Below the pieces are notes generated by a model that saw nothing but the letters and a program-made list of their open reading frames with translations, was not told where the DNA came from and made no database searches. Of a DNA stretch of 64,000 nt, positions 27,431 to 36,899 are shown in pieces. The DNA lies in assembly GCF_900078705.1 (NCBI RefSeq), contig NZ_FKIF01000006.1:558001-622000 (forward strand). Reading direction: 5' to 3'. The position numbers and the translations under genes are program-made. The first letter of the stretch is position 1, and each line of letters opens with the position of its first letter. The DNA is from Bordetella ansorpii (GTDB lineage: Bacteria; Pseudomonadota; Gammaproteobacteria; Burkholderiales; Burkholderiaceae_B).

Positions 27431-28141
27431 TCAAACAGTCGGTCCCAGCGGCAGCGCATTCAGCTCTGCACGAGCATCCCGCCAGGCCGGATAGTGTTGG
27501 GCCAGCAACGATATGAACCGCTCATTGTGCGTCGGTTCGATCAGATGGATCATTTCATGCACGATCACATATTCAAGCAAGTCACGAGGCTTCTTGGCCA
27601 GTTCCGTGTTGAGCCGAATGTGAGCCTGACGATGATTGCAACTACCCCATTTGGTTTTCATCCGTTGCAGGAAGTAGCCATTGACCTTCACGCCGATATG
27701 TGGTTCCCAGTATTCGATCAGGGGGGAAATGGCCTGGTGTAGCAAACCTCGTTGCCAGCGTTGATAGATGGCTTCGCGCTTGGCTGCATTGGTGCCGGGA
27801 CGCACATGCAGGGTGATGCGACGGTGGTCCATCTTCACCGTAGGTGGGGCATCGCGCTCCAGCACCGTGAGCAAATAACGGCGTCCCCAGACGTAATGGC
27901 TTTCTCTGGTGACGAACTGACGAGGAGTTTCGCGGGACTGTGCCTGCAATTGCGCCTGTTGCTGGCGAATCCAACGCAGCTTGGAAACAGCATAGGCACG
28001 CGCGACTTCCAGCCGCGTGCCTATCGGGGCCACCAGCGTCACCGCACCCTCGGGCGGATGCACGGATAGATGGACATTCTTCACGGTCTTGAACGTGATG
28101 GCGATGTCCAGTTCCCCCAGATGTATGTGCGTCTGCACCAT
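27431..28141 (-). CDS. YgjP-like zinc metallopeptidase (DUF45/M48-related)
   Basis: 236 aa. The zincin motif HEMIH with a downstream His (VIVHEMIHLIEPTHNERF) and the KWGSCN motif near the active site mark the YgjP/WLM-like family, which is frequently coded beside type I restriction genes. It could regulate the restriction subunit by proteolysis, but this is inference. Its ATG shares one base with the hsdR stop (TAATG), so translation is coupled. It is the last gene of the six-gene restriction operon. Confidence 0.85.
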   Translation of the reverse strand: MVQTHIHLGELDIAITFKTVKNVHLSVHPPEGAVTLVAPIGTRLEVARAYAVSKLRWIRQQQAQLQAQSRETPRQFVTRESHYVWGRRYLLTVLERDAPPTVKMDHRRITLHVRPGTNAAKREAIYQRWQRGLLHQAISPLIEYWEPHIGVKVNGYFLQRMKTKWGSCNHRQAHIRLNTELAKKPRDLLEYVIVHEMIHLIEPTHNERFISLLAQHYPAWRDARAELNALPLGPTV

Positions 28142-31100
28142 TAGTAGCCCGGCTGATTTCTCAGCAAGTCGAATAGTTTGAGCGTGGCCTCGCGGTTGCG
28201 TCCGGTCAACGTGTGCAGGAAATTCTGCACGATGCGCTCCTTGGCTTCGTCGCCACGCCATCCTGCCGGGGCTTCGTCACACATCACACGATCGATCTTC
28301 AGCGCCAGCAAGGCCAACGGGTCTCCGTATTCGGCCTGTGGCTCTTTGACTACACCATTCGTATCGGGCAGCACATCGCCGGAAATGATGTCAGGCAGAT
28401 TGCGATAAATCACCAGCGCACCCGCATTGCCGCGCAACATGGCAGGTTCATCGATGTCGTGTTGTTTCGCGCGGTGCTTCTTCAGTATGTCTTCTGCCTT
28501 GCTAAGAAATGATTCGTAGGCCTCCGTGCCTTCACGGCTTTGCTGGATCAGGTCATCGAGCAGCTTGGACATCTGCTCATAAAAGCGTGGATCAGTCAGG
28601 CGGTCGCGAATGATGGTCTTGCGGACGTTGTTGATGATGGTTTCCGCAATGGCATTTTTCGACAGCTTGCCCTTCTCGTTGAGCTTCTTGGCGATGGCAT
28701 TGTGGATGCCGGTCTCGATAATCAGCTCGGTCAGCGACAGTTCGGCCAACTCGCCCAACGCCTGCGCTGACTCGGCCTGGATATAGGTGTTTATGAGGTG
28801 ACGCATGTCGGCCTCATAGGGCTTGATGTCCAGCTCTTCGCCGCTGTAATGCTTGATGGCCGAACGCACTTCGGCATAGAACTCGGTTTCCCGCCGCAAG
28901 GTGTCAGCTTCACTGTCTGAGTAACCCGCCTCGGTCAGGTTCTGAGCGATGTCCGCGAAGGCACGCAGATAGGTCGCCACCGCCTTGTAGAAGGCAATGC
29001 GCAGCGCCTCGCTTTCCAGCAGCGCCTCCGGATTCCCGGCATGACCGCAGAAATAGTGGATGAACTGCTCAAGATCTCGCGGCTGCGGAACCGGCTCGCA
29101 CAGGTAATGCAGCGTTTCACGGGCTTCGTCCAGTTGCTTGCGGCCTTCCTCCAGCCAGTTCTTCAGGTGGACGTTGTTTTCGCCGCCGTTGCCCGTGTCG
29201 ATGTCTAGCTCGTCGGAGCTGTACACCGCAATGGCCTGTTGCACGTCACCGAACAGCTCCTTGTAATCGACGATATGGCCATAGTCCTTGTCGTCACCGT
29301 CAAGCCGGTTGGTACGGCAGATGGCCTGGAAAAGGTTATGGTCGTGCAGTTCGTTGTCCAGGTAGATGTAGGAGCAGCTGGGTGCATCGAAACCGGTGAG
29401 CAGCTTGCTGACCACGATCAGCAGCTTCGTGCTGGCAGACTCTTCGATGAAGCGTCGCTTGGTTTCGTCTTCGTACTGTTTGGTAGTCTGGCCGGCGCGC
29501 AGCACATGCTGCTTGTAGGTGTCGTATTTGTAGCGTTCGTCGCTACCGGCCGATTCTTTCGAGATGGCAACCGGGTTGGGTTCGTACGAGGTGATGATGC
29601 CCACATGGGGGCCGAAATGCGTGTTCTGAAACAACCGGAAGTAATGGCAGGCATCATAGATCGAAGCCGCGACCAGGATCGCCGTGCCACGATTATTGTC
29701 CAGGCGAGGCTTGAGGCTGAAATCCTCGATGATGTTGGCGACGATGCGATCTTTGCGCTCCTTGGCGCTCATCAGCTCTTCCATCGTGGCCCAGCGCTTG
29801 CGCAGGATGGATTTCTGGAAGTTGTTTAGTCCGCGCGTTTTCTTCTCGAACCAGGCATCGATGGCCTTGCGTGAAGTCAGTCGCTGCGGCACATCACGGG
29901 CCTCATACTTCAAATCCAGCACCACCTTGTCGGCCACCGCTTCGTGGAACTTGTAGGTGTGGATATACGTGCCGAACACTTCGCGGGTGGTTTGCCGGTC
30001 CTTACGCAACAGCGGCGTGCCGGTGAAGCCGATGAAGATGGCGCCGGTCAGCCAGCGCTTCATCTGCTTGTTCATGTTGCCGCCTTGGGTGCGGTGGCAC
30101 TCGTCCACGAACACATAGAAACGCCCATGGATAGGCGGTGGCACACCCTTGAGATCAGCCGCATCGAACTTGTGGATCAATGCGCACAACAAGCGTGGTG
30201 TGGTGGCACTGAGTTTTTGCACGAAGTCTGCGCGTGAAGTGATGCGCGGAGGAGCCGATCCCTCGCCGATCACCCCGGCATTGCGCATCACGCCTTCGAT
30301 CTGCTTGTCCAGTTCGTCGCGGTCGGTCACCACCAGCACCCGCGCCTGCGGATCATGCTCCAGCAACCACTTGGCCAACAACACCATCAGAATGCTCTTG
30401 CCGCTGCCCTGGGTGTGCCAGATGACGCCACCTTCGCGTTTGGCAATGCGTTCCTGCGCAGCCTTGATGCCCTGGTATTGGTGCTGCCTGGGCACCTTCT
30501 TGAAACCCGCATCGAAGATCACGAAGTTGCGGATCAAATCCAGCAACCGCGCCTTCCCGCACATCTGGGCCAACGGGCGATCCAGCATCGCGCCCGCTGT
30601 TGCCATAGCTGGCGGTTGTTCATCCTTCCACTGCACGAAGAACTGTTCCGGTGTGCCGGTGGTGCCGTAGCGCAAACCTTGCGCATCGCTGCCCGCCAGC
30701 AGCAACTGCACGGTGCTGAAGAAGCCCTGATTAAAGGTTTCCTCCTGATTGCTGCACAACTGGCGAATACCATCGCCCACATCGACCGAGCTGCGCTTGA
30801 GCTCGATCACCGCCACCGCCAGGCCATTGATGTACAAAACGATGTCCGGCCGGCGGGTGCTCCCGCCCCGTAGCGTCACTTCCTCAGCCAACGCGAAGTG
30901 ATTGCGCTCGGGCTGCGACCAGTCGATCAACTGCACTGTCTCATGCGATTGGCCCGCCGCGATCTGCACCGGCACGCCATAGCGCAGCAACTGGTAGGTG
31001 CGCAGGTTAGCCTGATAGGGTGTGATGCTGGTGACATCCACCACGATTTCCAGCTTCTGCAAGGCAGCGCTGATATGGGCAGGCGAGTAACCACGTGCGG

Positions 31101-31266
31101 ACAGATTGGCACGCAGCAGATCGACCTCGATGGCGCGGTTGTGGTCGCGCTTGCTCCAGTTGCCCAAGTGTTCGTAGCCCAGGCCGCCACCGACCAGTGG
31201 GGTGGTGAACAGCCGCGCCACGCGGTTTTGGCTGTTGCGCTCGGAACGCGGCATGGATTGGGTCAT
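28141..31266 (-). CDS. hsdR: Type I restriction enzyme, R (endonuclease/translocase) subunit
   Basis: 1041 aa. N-terminal PD-(D/E)xK nuclease domain with Asp141 and the ELK triad (RRPDIVLY...VAVIELKR, 138-158); SF2 translocase with Walker A HTQGSGKS (284-291) and a DECH box (388-391); helical C-terminal domain that contacts the methylase. It cuts DNA after ATP-driven translocation once HsdS/HsdM recognise an unmethylated site. The ATG at 31266 was chosen because it begins 4 bp after the DUF1016 stop; upstream codons are that gene read out of frame. Confidence 0.95.
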   Translation of the reverse strand: MTQSMPRSERNSQNRVARLFTTPLVGGGLGYEHLGNWSKRDHNRAIEVDLLRANLSARGYSPAHISAALQKLEIVVDVTSITPYQANLRTYQLLRYGVPVQIAAGQSHETVQLIDWSQPERNHFALAEEVTLRGGSTRRPDIVLYINGLAVAVIELKRSSVDVGDGIRQLCSNQEETFNQGFFSTVQLLLAGSDAQGLRYGTTGTPEQFFVQWKDEQPPAMATAGAMLDRPLAQMCGKARLLDLIRNFVIFDAGFKKVPRQHQYQGIKAAQERIAKREGGVIWHTQGSGKSILMVLLAKWLLEHDPQARVLVVTDRDELDKQIEGVMRNAGVIGEGSAPPRITSRADFVQKLSATTPRLLCALIHKFDAADLKGVPPPIHGRFYVFVDECHRTQGGNMNKQMKRWLTGAIFIGFTGTPLLRKDRQTTREVFGTYIHTYKFHEAVADKVVLDLKYEARDVPQRLTSRKAIDAWFEKKTRGLNNFQKSILRKRWATMEELMSAKERKDRIVANIIEDFSLKPRLDNNRGTAILVAASIYDACHYFRLFQNTHFGPHVGIITSYEPNPVAISKESAGSDERYKYDTYKQHVLRAGQTTKQYEDETKRRFIEESASTKLLIVVSKLLTGFDAPSCSYIYLDNELHDHNLFQAICRTNRLDGDDKDYGHIVDYKELFGDVQQAIAVYSSDELDIDTGNGGENNVHLKNWLEEGRKQLDEARETLHYLCEPVPQPRDLEQFIHYFCGHAGNPEALLESEALRIAFYKAVATYLRAFADIAQNLTEAGYSDSEADTLRRETEFYAEVRSAIKHYSGEELDIKPYEADMRHLINTYIQAESAQALGELAELSLTELIIETGIHNAIAKKLNEKGKLSKNAIAETIINNVRKTIIRDRLTDPRFYEQMSKLLDDLIQQSREGTEAYESFLSKAEDILKKHRAKQHDIDEPAMLRGNAGALVIYRNLPDIISGDVLPDTNGVVKEPQAEYGDPLALLALKIDRVMCDEAPAGWRGDEAKERIVQNFLHTLTGRNREATLKLFDLLRNQPGY

Positions 31267-31270
31267 CGCA

Positions 31271-32326
31271 TCATTCCTCGGTGCCATCATCCATAGGCTT
31301 GCCCAGCTCCCGCTCGATCTGTTCGATCGTCGGCAGGCCGGTTTGCAGCTCTTGCGGCAGGGATTCCACCAGTTTGTATTCGGCAATGCCCATCGGCTGC
31401 GACTTGTCACCCAAGGCGTACTCGGCTACCACCTTGTTCTTGCTCTTGCACAGCAGCAGGCCAATGCTCGGGTTGTCCTGCGCGTGCTTCACCTGCCGAT
31501 CCACCGCCGTCAGGTAAAAGCCCAGTTGCCCCAGATGCTCGGGCTTGAACTTGCCCGCCTTCAGTTCGATCACCACGTAACAGCGCAGCTTGAGGTGGTA
31601 GAACAACAAGTCGATAAAGAACTCTTCGCCGCCCACGTCCAGCAATACCTGTCGGCCAACGAAGGCGAAACCCGCACCCAGTTCCAGCAGGAAATCGGTG
31701 ACGTGTTGTACCAGCGCCTTCTCGATTTCGCGTTCCTGTGCTTCCTCGCCCAGGCCGAGAAAATCAAAGCGGTACGGATCTTTCAGCGACTCGATGGCCA
31801 GATCGGATTGCGGTGCAGGCAAGCGCTGATCGAAGTTGGTCACAGCCTTGCCCGTGCGTTCCAGCAGGCGGGTTTCGATGTGGATATTCAACACATTGCG
31901 CGACCAGCCATGTTCGATGGCCGCGCGGGCATAGGCCAGGCGCTCCATTGGCGCTTTCACGCGATCCAGCAATACCAGGTTGTGCCCCCAGGGCAATTGT
32001 GCAGCAGCCTGTTGCACAATTTCGGCATCCGGCCAGGCCTCGGCAAACGCCCGCATGTACTTGAGGTTGCGCGGCGAAAAGCCCTTCATCTCCGGGAAGG
32101 CGGCGCGCAAGTCATGCGCCAGCCGCTCGATCACTTTCGCACCCCAGCCCTGCTCGGCCTGCCGCGCCAGAATGTCGCGGCCGATCTGCCAGTACAGGCT
32201 CACCAGTTCCCGGTTGACCGCCAGCGCCGCACGCTGCTGCGCGGTGTGGATGCGACCCTTCAGGTCGGACAGCCAGTCGGCGTAGCCTTGTGGGGCTGTC
32301 GTTAGGGAAGCTGGCTTGTCGGTCAT
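31271..32326 (-). CDS. DUF1016/YhcG-family PD-(D/E)xK nuclease
   Basis: 351 aa. N-terminal DUF1016_N (YADWLSDLKGRIHTAQQRAAL, then the region duplicated as a remnant at 27279) and a C-terminal PD-(D/E)xK nuclease: EEFFIDLLFYHLKLRCYVVIELKAGKF holds the catalytic D and E-x-K. YhcG-type proteins occur within type I restriction loci as an accessory nuclease-like subunit, and some are used alone in defence or competence. It overlaps hsdS by 4 bp and ends 4 bp before hsdR, the position expected for a built-in component of this system. Confidence 0.87.
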   Translation of the reverse strand: MTDKPASLTTAPQGYADWLSDLKGRIHTAQQRAALAVNRELVSLYWQIGRDILARQAEQGWGAKVIERLAHDLRAAFPEMKGFSPRNLKYMRAFAEAWPDAEIVQQAAAQLPWGHNLVLLDRVKAPMERLAYARAAIEHGWSRNVLNIHIETRLLERTGKAVTNFDQRLPAPQSDLAIESLKDPYRFDFLGLGEEAQEREIEKALVQHVTDFLLELGAGFAFVGRQVLLDVGGEEFFIDLLFYHLKLRCYVVIELKAGKFKPEHLGQLGFYLTAVDRQVKHAQDNPSIGLLLCKSKNKVVAEYALGDKSQPMGIAEYKLVESLPQELQTGLPTIEQIERELGKPMDDGTEE

Positions 32327-34128
32327 GACAATGTCACTCCTTTGGGCACAAAACCTTTCTCTCGCATCCAGCCAAGCGCCTTCAGCCAGCGATCCTCAGG
32401 TATCCGTTGCTTTGCTTCGTGCCAGTTGTGCAGTACCTCGTGCACGATCATTTCATCGGAGACGGCTCCTTTCTCACGCAGCAAATCGCTCCACGCCGCC
32501 AGCAAAGTGGCGACGATTTCGCATTTTTCCGTTTTCGCCGTTTTGAACGTGCCCAGAATGTTCTCAAGGGTCTCGACGATCCCGGAAAAATGCCGATCAA
32601 AGTACGGTTTGTGACTGCCACGCTTTGCCAGTGGCACGTATTGGTAACGACCTTCTTGCTTTCGCACCTCGAACCATTGCTGCTTCTGCAACTGGCTGTC
32701 TATCGAGCGCAATGCACGGTTGTCATAGGGGCCGGCGGCCTTGCGGTGGTAGGTAGATCCGGTATCCACCTGACACAGGTGTTCGGCAAGGAACATCATC
32801 TTCTCGAACTTGACATGCCCAAAGGTCGGCTGATCGTGCAATTGGTCGATGATTTCGGCAGCCAGCACGCTTCTCAGGAAATGGACGTTCGCCTTGCGTC
32901 CTTCTGTTTGCGCCACCTCCTCGCCAACAGGTTTGGCATCAGGCATTACCAACCGCGTCCTGCCAGTCAGCAGTTCCTGCATCATGGCCTGCTTGAAGGC
33001 GCGGGTCTTGGTACGACGGGTTTCGAGGGCGGTTATTTCGGCGTCCATGTCGGTGAGGATGGAGGCGATGGCTGTTTGCTCTGTTATGTCAACTGGAATA
33101 CTTATTGACAGCGGCGCCAGATCTTTGGGCTGAACATGGGGTTGGGCTCCACCAGTTTGCGCCGCATAAATCACATCCTGCCGGAAAAGCAGTGAATAAT
33201 AGATAAACTCAATGCTATACGAGTCCGATTCGCTAATGGTTGAGCAGTCCGATGCAAAGATAGAGCATAAATGGAAGGCGACATAGCCAGCACTAGCGCC
33301 GGATGCGCTCACAGTAATTGTTTTTCCATGCCGGTTGGCCGAGGCATGGAAATATGCAGGCTGTTTCCCCCCTGCTATCACAGGAATATCTCCAGGGATA
33401 AGCGTTTTTGTTGTTATTAGTTGCCCCTTTTGGATTTTTGCCAAGTCTTCCAACTGCTTCACCTCCCACTCCCCGCTGAACCCCGGCAGGCGGGTTTGGC
33501 CGGTGAGGAGTTGCTGCATGGCAGCCTGTTTGATGGCGCGCTTTTTGGCGATCAGGCGATCCAGTCTGTCCAGTAGCGCGTCCATATCGCCGAGAGCGGT
33601 GGCGATGGCGCGCTGCTCAGGTAGCGGCGGGTATGTAATGGAAATTTCGCGAATAAGTGTCGTATTAAGATTTGGCTGTCCGTTCCCTGTGGCGACAGTA
33701 TTCCTGAGACTTTCAGTGAGAGTATTAATGTAGTAACAAGAGAAAGCTTTGTCTCCACGTTTTTGCTCGACAATGGCAGCAATGCCGTCATTCGCGCAGC
33801 ACTTAACCCCTAATAGTTTGGCGATGCCAAGAGTTGCGCCGCTGTTGGCAATAATTAGCGTCCCTGCATCAAGAGTACGGCTCCGTTTCGCCCCCTCCTC
33901 TGTAAGAAAGGTAGCTGTCTCAGATACAAGAAGTTGATGATCAGGTATGTTGGTTAAGGCTGCGACTGTGAGCCAGGGAATGAAGCTTCCGTTGAAATAT
34001 CTGGGATCCCCGGCAGGCCTTGGCGATCCTCCGCGTACTACATTTCCTAGGTCTCCCAAGTGTTTCACTTCCCAATCTTCTGGGATCACCCCAACTTCCG
34101 TCTGCTTGTACCCCGGCTTCACTTCCAT
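32323..34128 (-). CDS. hsdS: Type I restriction specificity subunit HsdS with extra C-terminal domain
   Basis: 601 aa, against about 400-450 for ordinary HsdS. Two target-recognition domains (about 1-165 and 216-345), each followed by the spacer helix LPEQRAIATALGDMDALLDR-like at 169-210 and 349-392, give bipartite recognition. Residues about 400-601 are an added domain: HVKFEKMMFLAEHLC, AAGPYDNRALRSIDSQL, KQQWFEV and a helical end. The arrangement resembles the helical Panacea/DUF4065-type domain (FxKLLYLA..., AGPYD), a call made by eye and not proven. It overlaps hsdM by 10 bp and DUF1016 by 4 bp. Confidence 0.85.
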   Translation of the reverse strand: MEVKPGYKQTEVGVIPEDWEVKHLGDLGNVVRGGSPRPAGDPRYFNGSFIPWLTVAALTNIPDHQLLVSETATFLTEEGAKRSRTLDAGTLIIANSGATLGIAKLLGVKCCANDGIAAIVEQKRGDKAFSCYYINTLTESLRNTVATGNGQPNLNTTLIREISITYPPLPEQRAIATALGDMDALLDRLDRLIAKKRAIKQAAMQQLLTGQTRLPGFSGEWEVKQLEDLAKIQKGQLITTKTLIPGDIPVIAGGKQPAYFHASANRHGKTITVSASGASAGYVAFHLCSIFASDCSTISESDSYSIEFIYYSLLFRQDVIYAAQTGGAQPHVQPKDLAPLSISIPVDITEQTAIASILTDMDAEITALETRRTKTRAFKQAMMQELLTGRTRLVMPDAKPVGEEVAQTEGRKANVHFLRSVLAAEIIDQLHDQPTFGHVKFEKMMFLAEHLCQVDTGSTYHRKAAGPYDNRALRSIDSQLQKQQWFEVRKQEGRYQYVPLAKRGSHKPYFDRHFSGIVETLENILGTFKTAKTEKCEIVATLLAAWSDLLREKGAVSDEMIVHEVLHNWHEAKQRIPEDRWLKALGWMREKGFVPKGVTLS

Positions 34129-36899
34129 GTCGCCCCCATTTTTTTCAGGTGCGCTTCCACCTTGGCACTGAGGACTGCCACGTCATCTTCCAGCTTGGGC
34201 AGCGGGGTGTCGTAGCGTTCGGCCAATTCGCGGATACGGTGGGCGAGGGTTTGAGAGATACGTTCCAGTTCCTGCTGCACATTGGCTTGCAGGCGGGCCA
34301 GCCATTTTTCTTGCACTACCAGCGTCTTGACCTCGGCTTCGCTGAGGGTGAAATAGTGGTCATGGGCTTGCTGGTCGAGTTCCGCTTCCAGCGTTTTGAC
34401 GGTTTTCTTCAATGCGGCCTCGCGGGCGCTGAGTTGCTGCCACTGCTTGAGCACGGCGCGCTCGTCGGCGCTGTCAGAGTCATCGCCAATTTCGGCAAGG
34501 CGGTCTTTGACCTGCGCGGCGTTGATGTTGCCAAAGCCAGAGAAAGCGCCGTCTTCTCCACCGTGTTCTTCCTCCAGTTCGGCAATCTGGCTGGTAACGC
34601 TTTCAAGCTCGGTCTGCTTTGTCTCCAGTTCGGCCTGTTCGGCGGCGAAGTAACGGGCGACGATGTAGGACTTGGGCAGCAGATCGCAGGTCCAGCCCTT
34701 GTCCTTGGTTTTGCCCTTCTTGTCGGTTCCCACGACGCGCCGTGGCAGCGCCACCCAGCCATCGGCGGCGATCAGGTAGGCGTCGTCCTGCATGGCTTCG
34801 GCCCAGTAATCCATCAGATGCTGATAGATGTCGTAGGGGTCGAGCAGCGGTGCTGCGTGGAAGGTGGTGAGCAAAGTTTCGGAGACCTGCGCGATCAGCG
34901 CCTTGGGTTTGTCGCCGGGCTGGATGCCGGTGAGCAGCGGCGTGACGGCCTTCTGCCATTTGCCGAACAGGGTTTCGACCTTGCTGCGGAATTGCTGGAA
35001 CTGCGGGTGGGCGAGGATGATGGAACGCACTTCGGCCATCGGCTGGCGCAGCCGCGCATAACCGGGACGCTCGGCCTCGAACAGCGCCTGGCGAAGGGCA
35101 GGCATTTCCTGCCAGTCGGCGGCGAAGGCGTCGATATCGCGTTCGGGGATGCCGCCGTTGAGGTGCGCGTCGATATCGTGCAGGTCTTCCGGTTCACTGC
35201 TGTCGATATAGCGTGGCAGGTTGAGGTTGTAGTCGTTCTTCTCGCTGGCGATTTCATCCAGCGGCACCCTGCGGGCATAGCGCGGCTCGTCCACACCACG
35301 GCGGAAGGTATCGACGATGCGGTGGATGTCCTGTTCGCGCAAGCGGTTCTTGGGACCGTCCTTGATGAAGCCTTTGCTGGCGTCGATCATGAACACACCC
35401 TTGCGGGTGCTGGCGTTTTCCTTGTCTAGCACCAGGATGCAGGCGGGGATGCCGGTGCCGTAGAACAGGTTGGCGGGCAGGCCGATGATGCCCTTGAGCA
35501 TGCCGGAGCGCACCAGTTGCCTGCGGATGTGGGCTTCGGCATTGCCACGGAACAGCACGCCGTGCGGCAGGATGACTGCGCCCTTGCCGGTGGTGGCCTT
35601 CATGCTGCGGATGACGTGCAGCAGATAGGCGTAGTCGCCCTGCTTGGCGGGCGGCTCGCCCCAGGTGAAACGGTGGTACGGGTCATTGGCCGGGTTGAGG
35701 CCAGTGGACCATTTCTTGTCGGAGAACGGCGGGTTGGCGACCACGTAGTCGTAGGCGCGCAGTCGTTCGCTATCCTTGAACTTGGGGTTCACCAGGGTGT
35801 CGCCGCTAAGGATCGTGGCGCTGGGGAAGTCGTGCAGGATCATGTTCATCCGCGCGAGGCCGGCGGTGGTCACGTCCTTTTCCTGCCCTTCCAGGGTGAT
35901 CTGTCGGCCTGCCTCGGCGGCCACTTTCAACAACAGCGAGCCCGACCCGCAGGTGGGGTCGTAGGCGGTGGTGGAGGCTCGGGTATTGGCGTGCGAGATG
36001 CCGATCACCTGGGCGATGACGCTGCTGACTTCGGAGGGCGTGTAGAACTGGCCCTTGCTCTTGCCCGAGTCTTGCGCAAAGTGGCGCATCAGGTATTCAT
36101 AGGCATCGCCAAGCAAGTCATCGTTGTCGGCGCGGTTGTTGGCGAAGTTCAGCTCGGGCTTTTCGAAGATGGCGATCAGGTTGCCCAGCCGTTCGACCAT
36201 GGCTGAGCCTTCGCCGAGCTTGTTAGGGTCGTTGAAGTCAGGGAAGTCGCTGCGTGCCAGCTTGGTGTTGGCGTCGATCAGCTTCTGGATAACCTGGGTA
36301 TTGATCCTGTCGCCAATGTCGTCCTTGCCCTTAAGCGCCACCATGTCCTTGAATGAGGCGCCCGGTGGGATGACCACGGGCGGGGCGAAGTCGTCGCTGT
36401 TGCCGTACTTGTCGCTGATGTACTTGATGAACAGCATGAACAGGACATAGTCCTTGTACTGGCTGGCATCCATGCCGCCACGCAGTTCATCGCACGATGC
36501 CCAGATGGAACTGTAGAGGTCGGATTTCTTGACGACGCCGTTGCGCGGGGCAAGCGTCTTGGCAGCAGGGGTAGCAGTCGCTCGGTCCCTCGATGACGAA
36601 TCTGCTTTCGTCTTCGTCTTCAGGTACGGCACGGCGGCTTCGTGTACTTCCAACGATGTCGCTGATTCTTTGTTGGCCGTATAGGCTGTCGTAGCCAGTG
36701 CAACCGAACCGCCGCGCCCTCGGCCGGGAATGATCCGCCCCTCCTCGATCAGTTGCTGCTTGATGCTGTCATAGGTGGATTCTTGCCAACCCAACGCCTC
36801 TCGGAGCCGCTGGTTCCCGGCAGAACCTCCCACGGCTTCGAGCTTACTGATAAAGCGGTCGGTCTTCTTTTCGGTGCTTGTCACTTCAATATCCATCAT
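34119..36899 (-). CDS. hsdM: Type I restriction DNA methyltransferase HsdM (extended)
   Basis: 926 aa, well above the usual about 500-550. An N-terminal winged-helix-like segment (about 12-66: DRFISKLEAVGGSAGNQRLREALG...) and a low-complexity linker precede the HsdM core, which has motif I DPTCGSG (314-320) and the adenine motif NPPF (389-392). The C-terminal about 200 residues are a predicted coiled coil (ETKQTELESVTSQIAELEEEH and following). It methylates adenine within the recognition site using SAM. The ATG at 36899 overlaps the fic stop (ATGATG, with TGA in the other frame); the next ATG, 3 bp later, is equally possible. Confidence 0.93.
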   Translation of the reverse strand: MMDIEVTSTEKKTDRFISKLEAVGGSAGNQRLREALGWQESTYDSIKQQLIEEGRIIPGRGRGGSVALATTAYTANKESATSLEVHEAAVPYLKTKTKADSSSRDRATATPAAKTLAPRNGVVKKSDLYSSIWASCDELRGGMDASQYKDYVLFMLFIKYISDKYGNSDDFAPPVVIPPGASFKDMVALKGKDDIGDRINTQVIQKLIDANTKLARSDFPDFNDPNKLGEGSAMVERLGNLIAIFEKPELNFANNRADNDDLLGDAYEYLMRHFAQDSGKSKGQFYTPSEVSSVIAQVIGISHANTRASTTAYDPTCGSGSLLLKVAAEAGRQITLEGQEKDVTTAGLARMNMILHDFPSATILSGDTLVNPKFKDSERLRAYDYVVANPPFSDKKWSTGLNPANDPYHRFTWGEPPAKQGDYAYLLHVIRSMKATTGKGAVILPHGVLFRGNAEAHIRRQLVRSGMLKGIIGLPANLFYGTGIPACILVLDKENASTRKGVFMIDASKGFIKDGPKNRLREQDIHRIVDTFRRGVDEPRYARRVPLDEIASEKNDYNLNLPRYIDSSEPEDLHDIDAHLNGGIPERDIDAFAADWQEMPALRQALFEAERPGYARLRQPMAEVRSIILAHPQFQQFRSKVETLFGKWQKAVTPLLTGIQPGDKPKALIAQVSETLLTTFHAAPLLDPYDIYQHLMDYWAEAMQDDAYLIAADGWVALPRRVVGTDKKGKTKDKGWTCDLLPKSYIVARYFAAEQAELETKQTELESVTSQIAELEEEHGGEDGAFSGFGNINAAQVKDRLAEIGDDSDSADERAVLKQWQQLSAREAALKKTVKTLEAELDQQAHDHYFTLSEAEVKTLVVQEKWLARLQANVQQELERISQTLAHRIRELAERYDTPLPKLEDDVAVLSAKVEAHLKKMGATWK

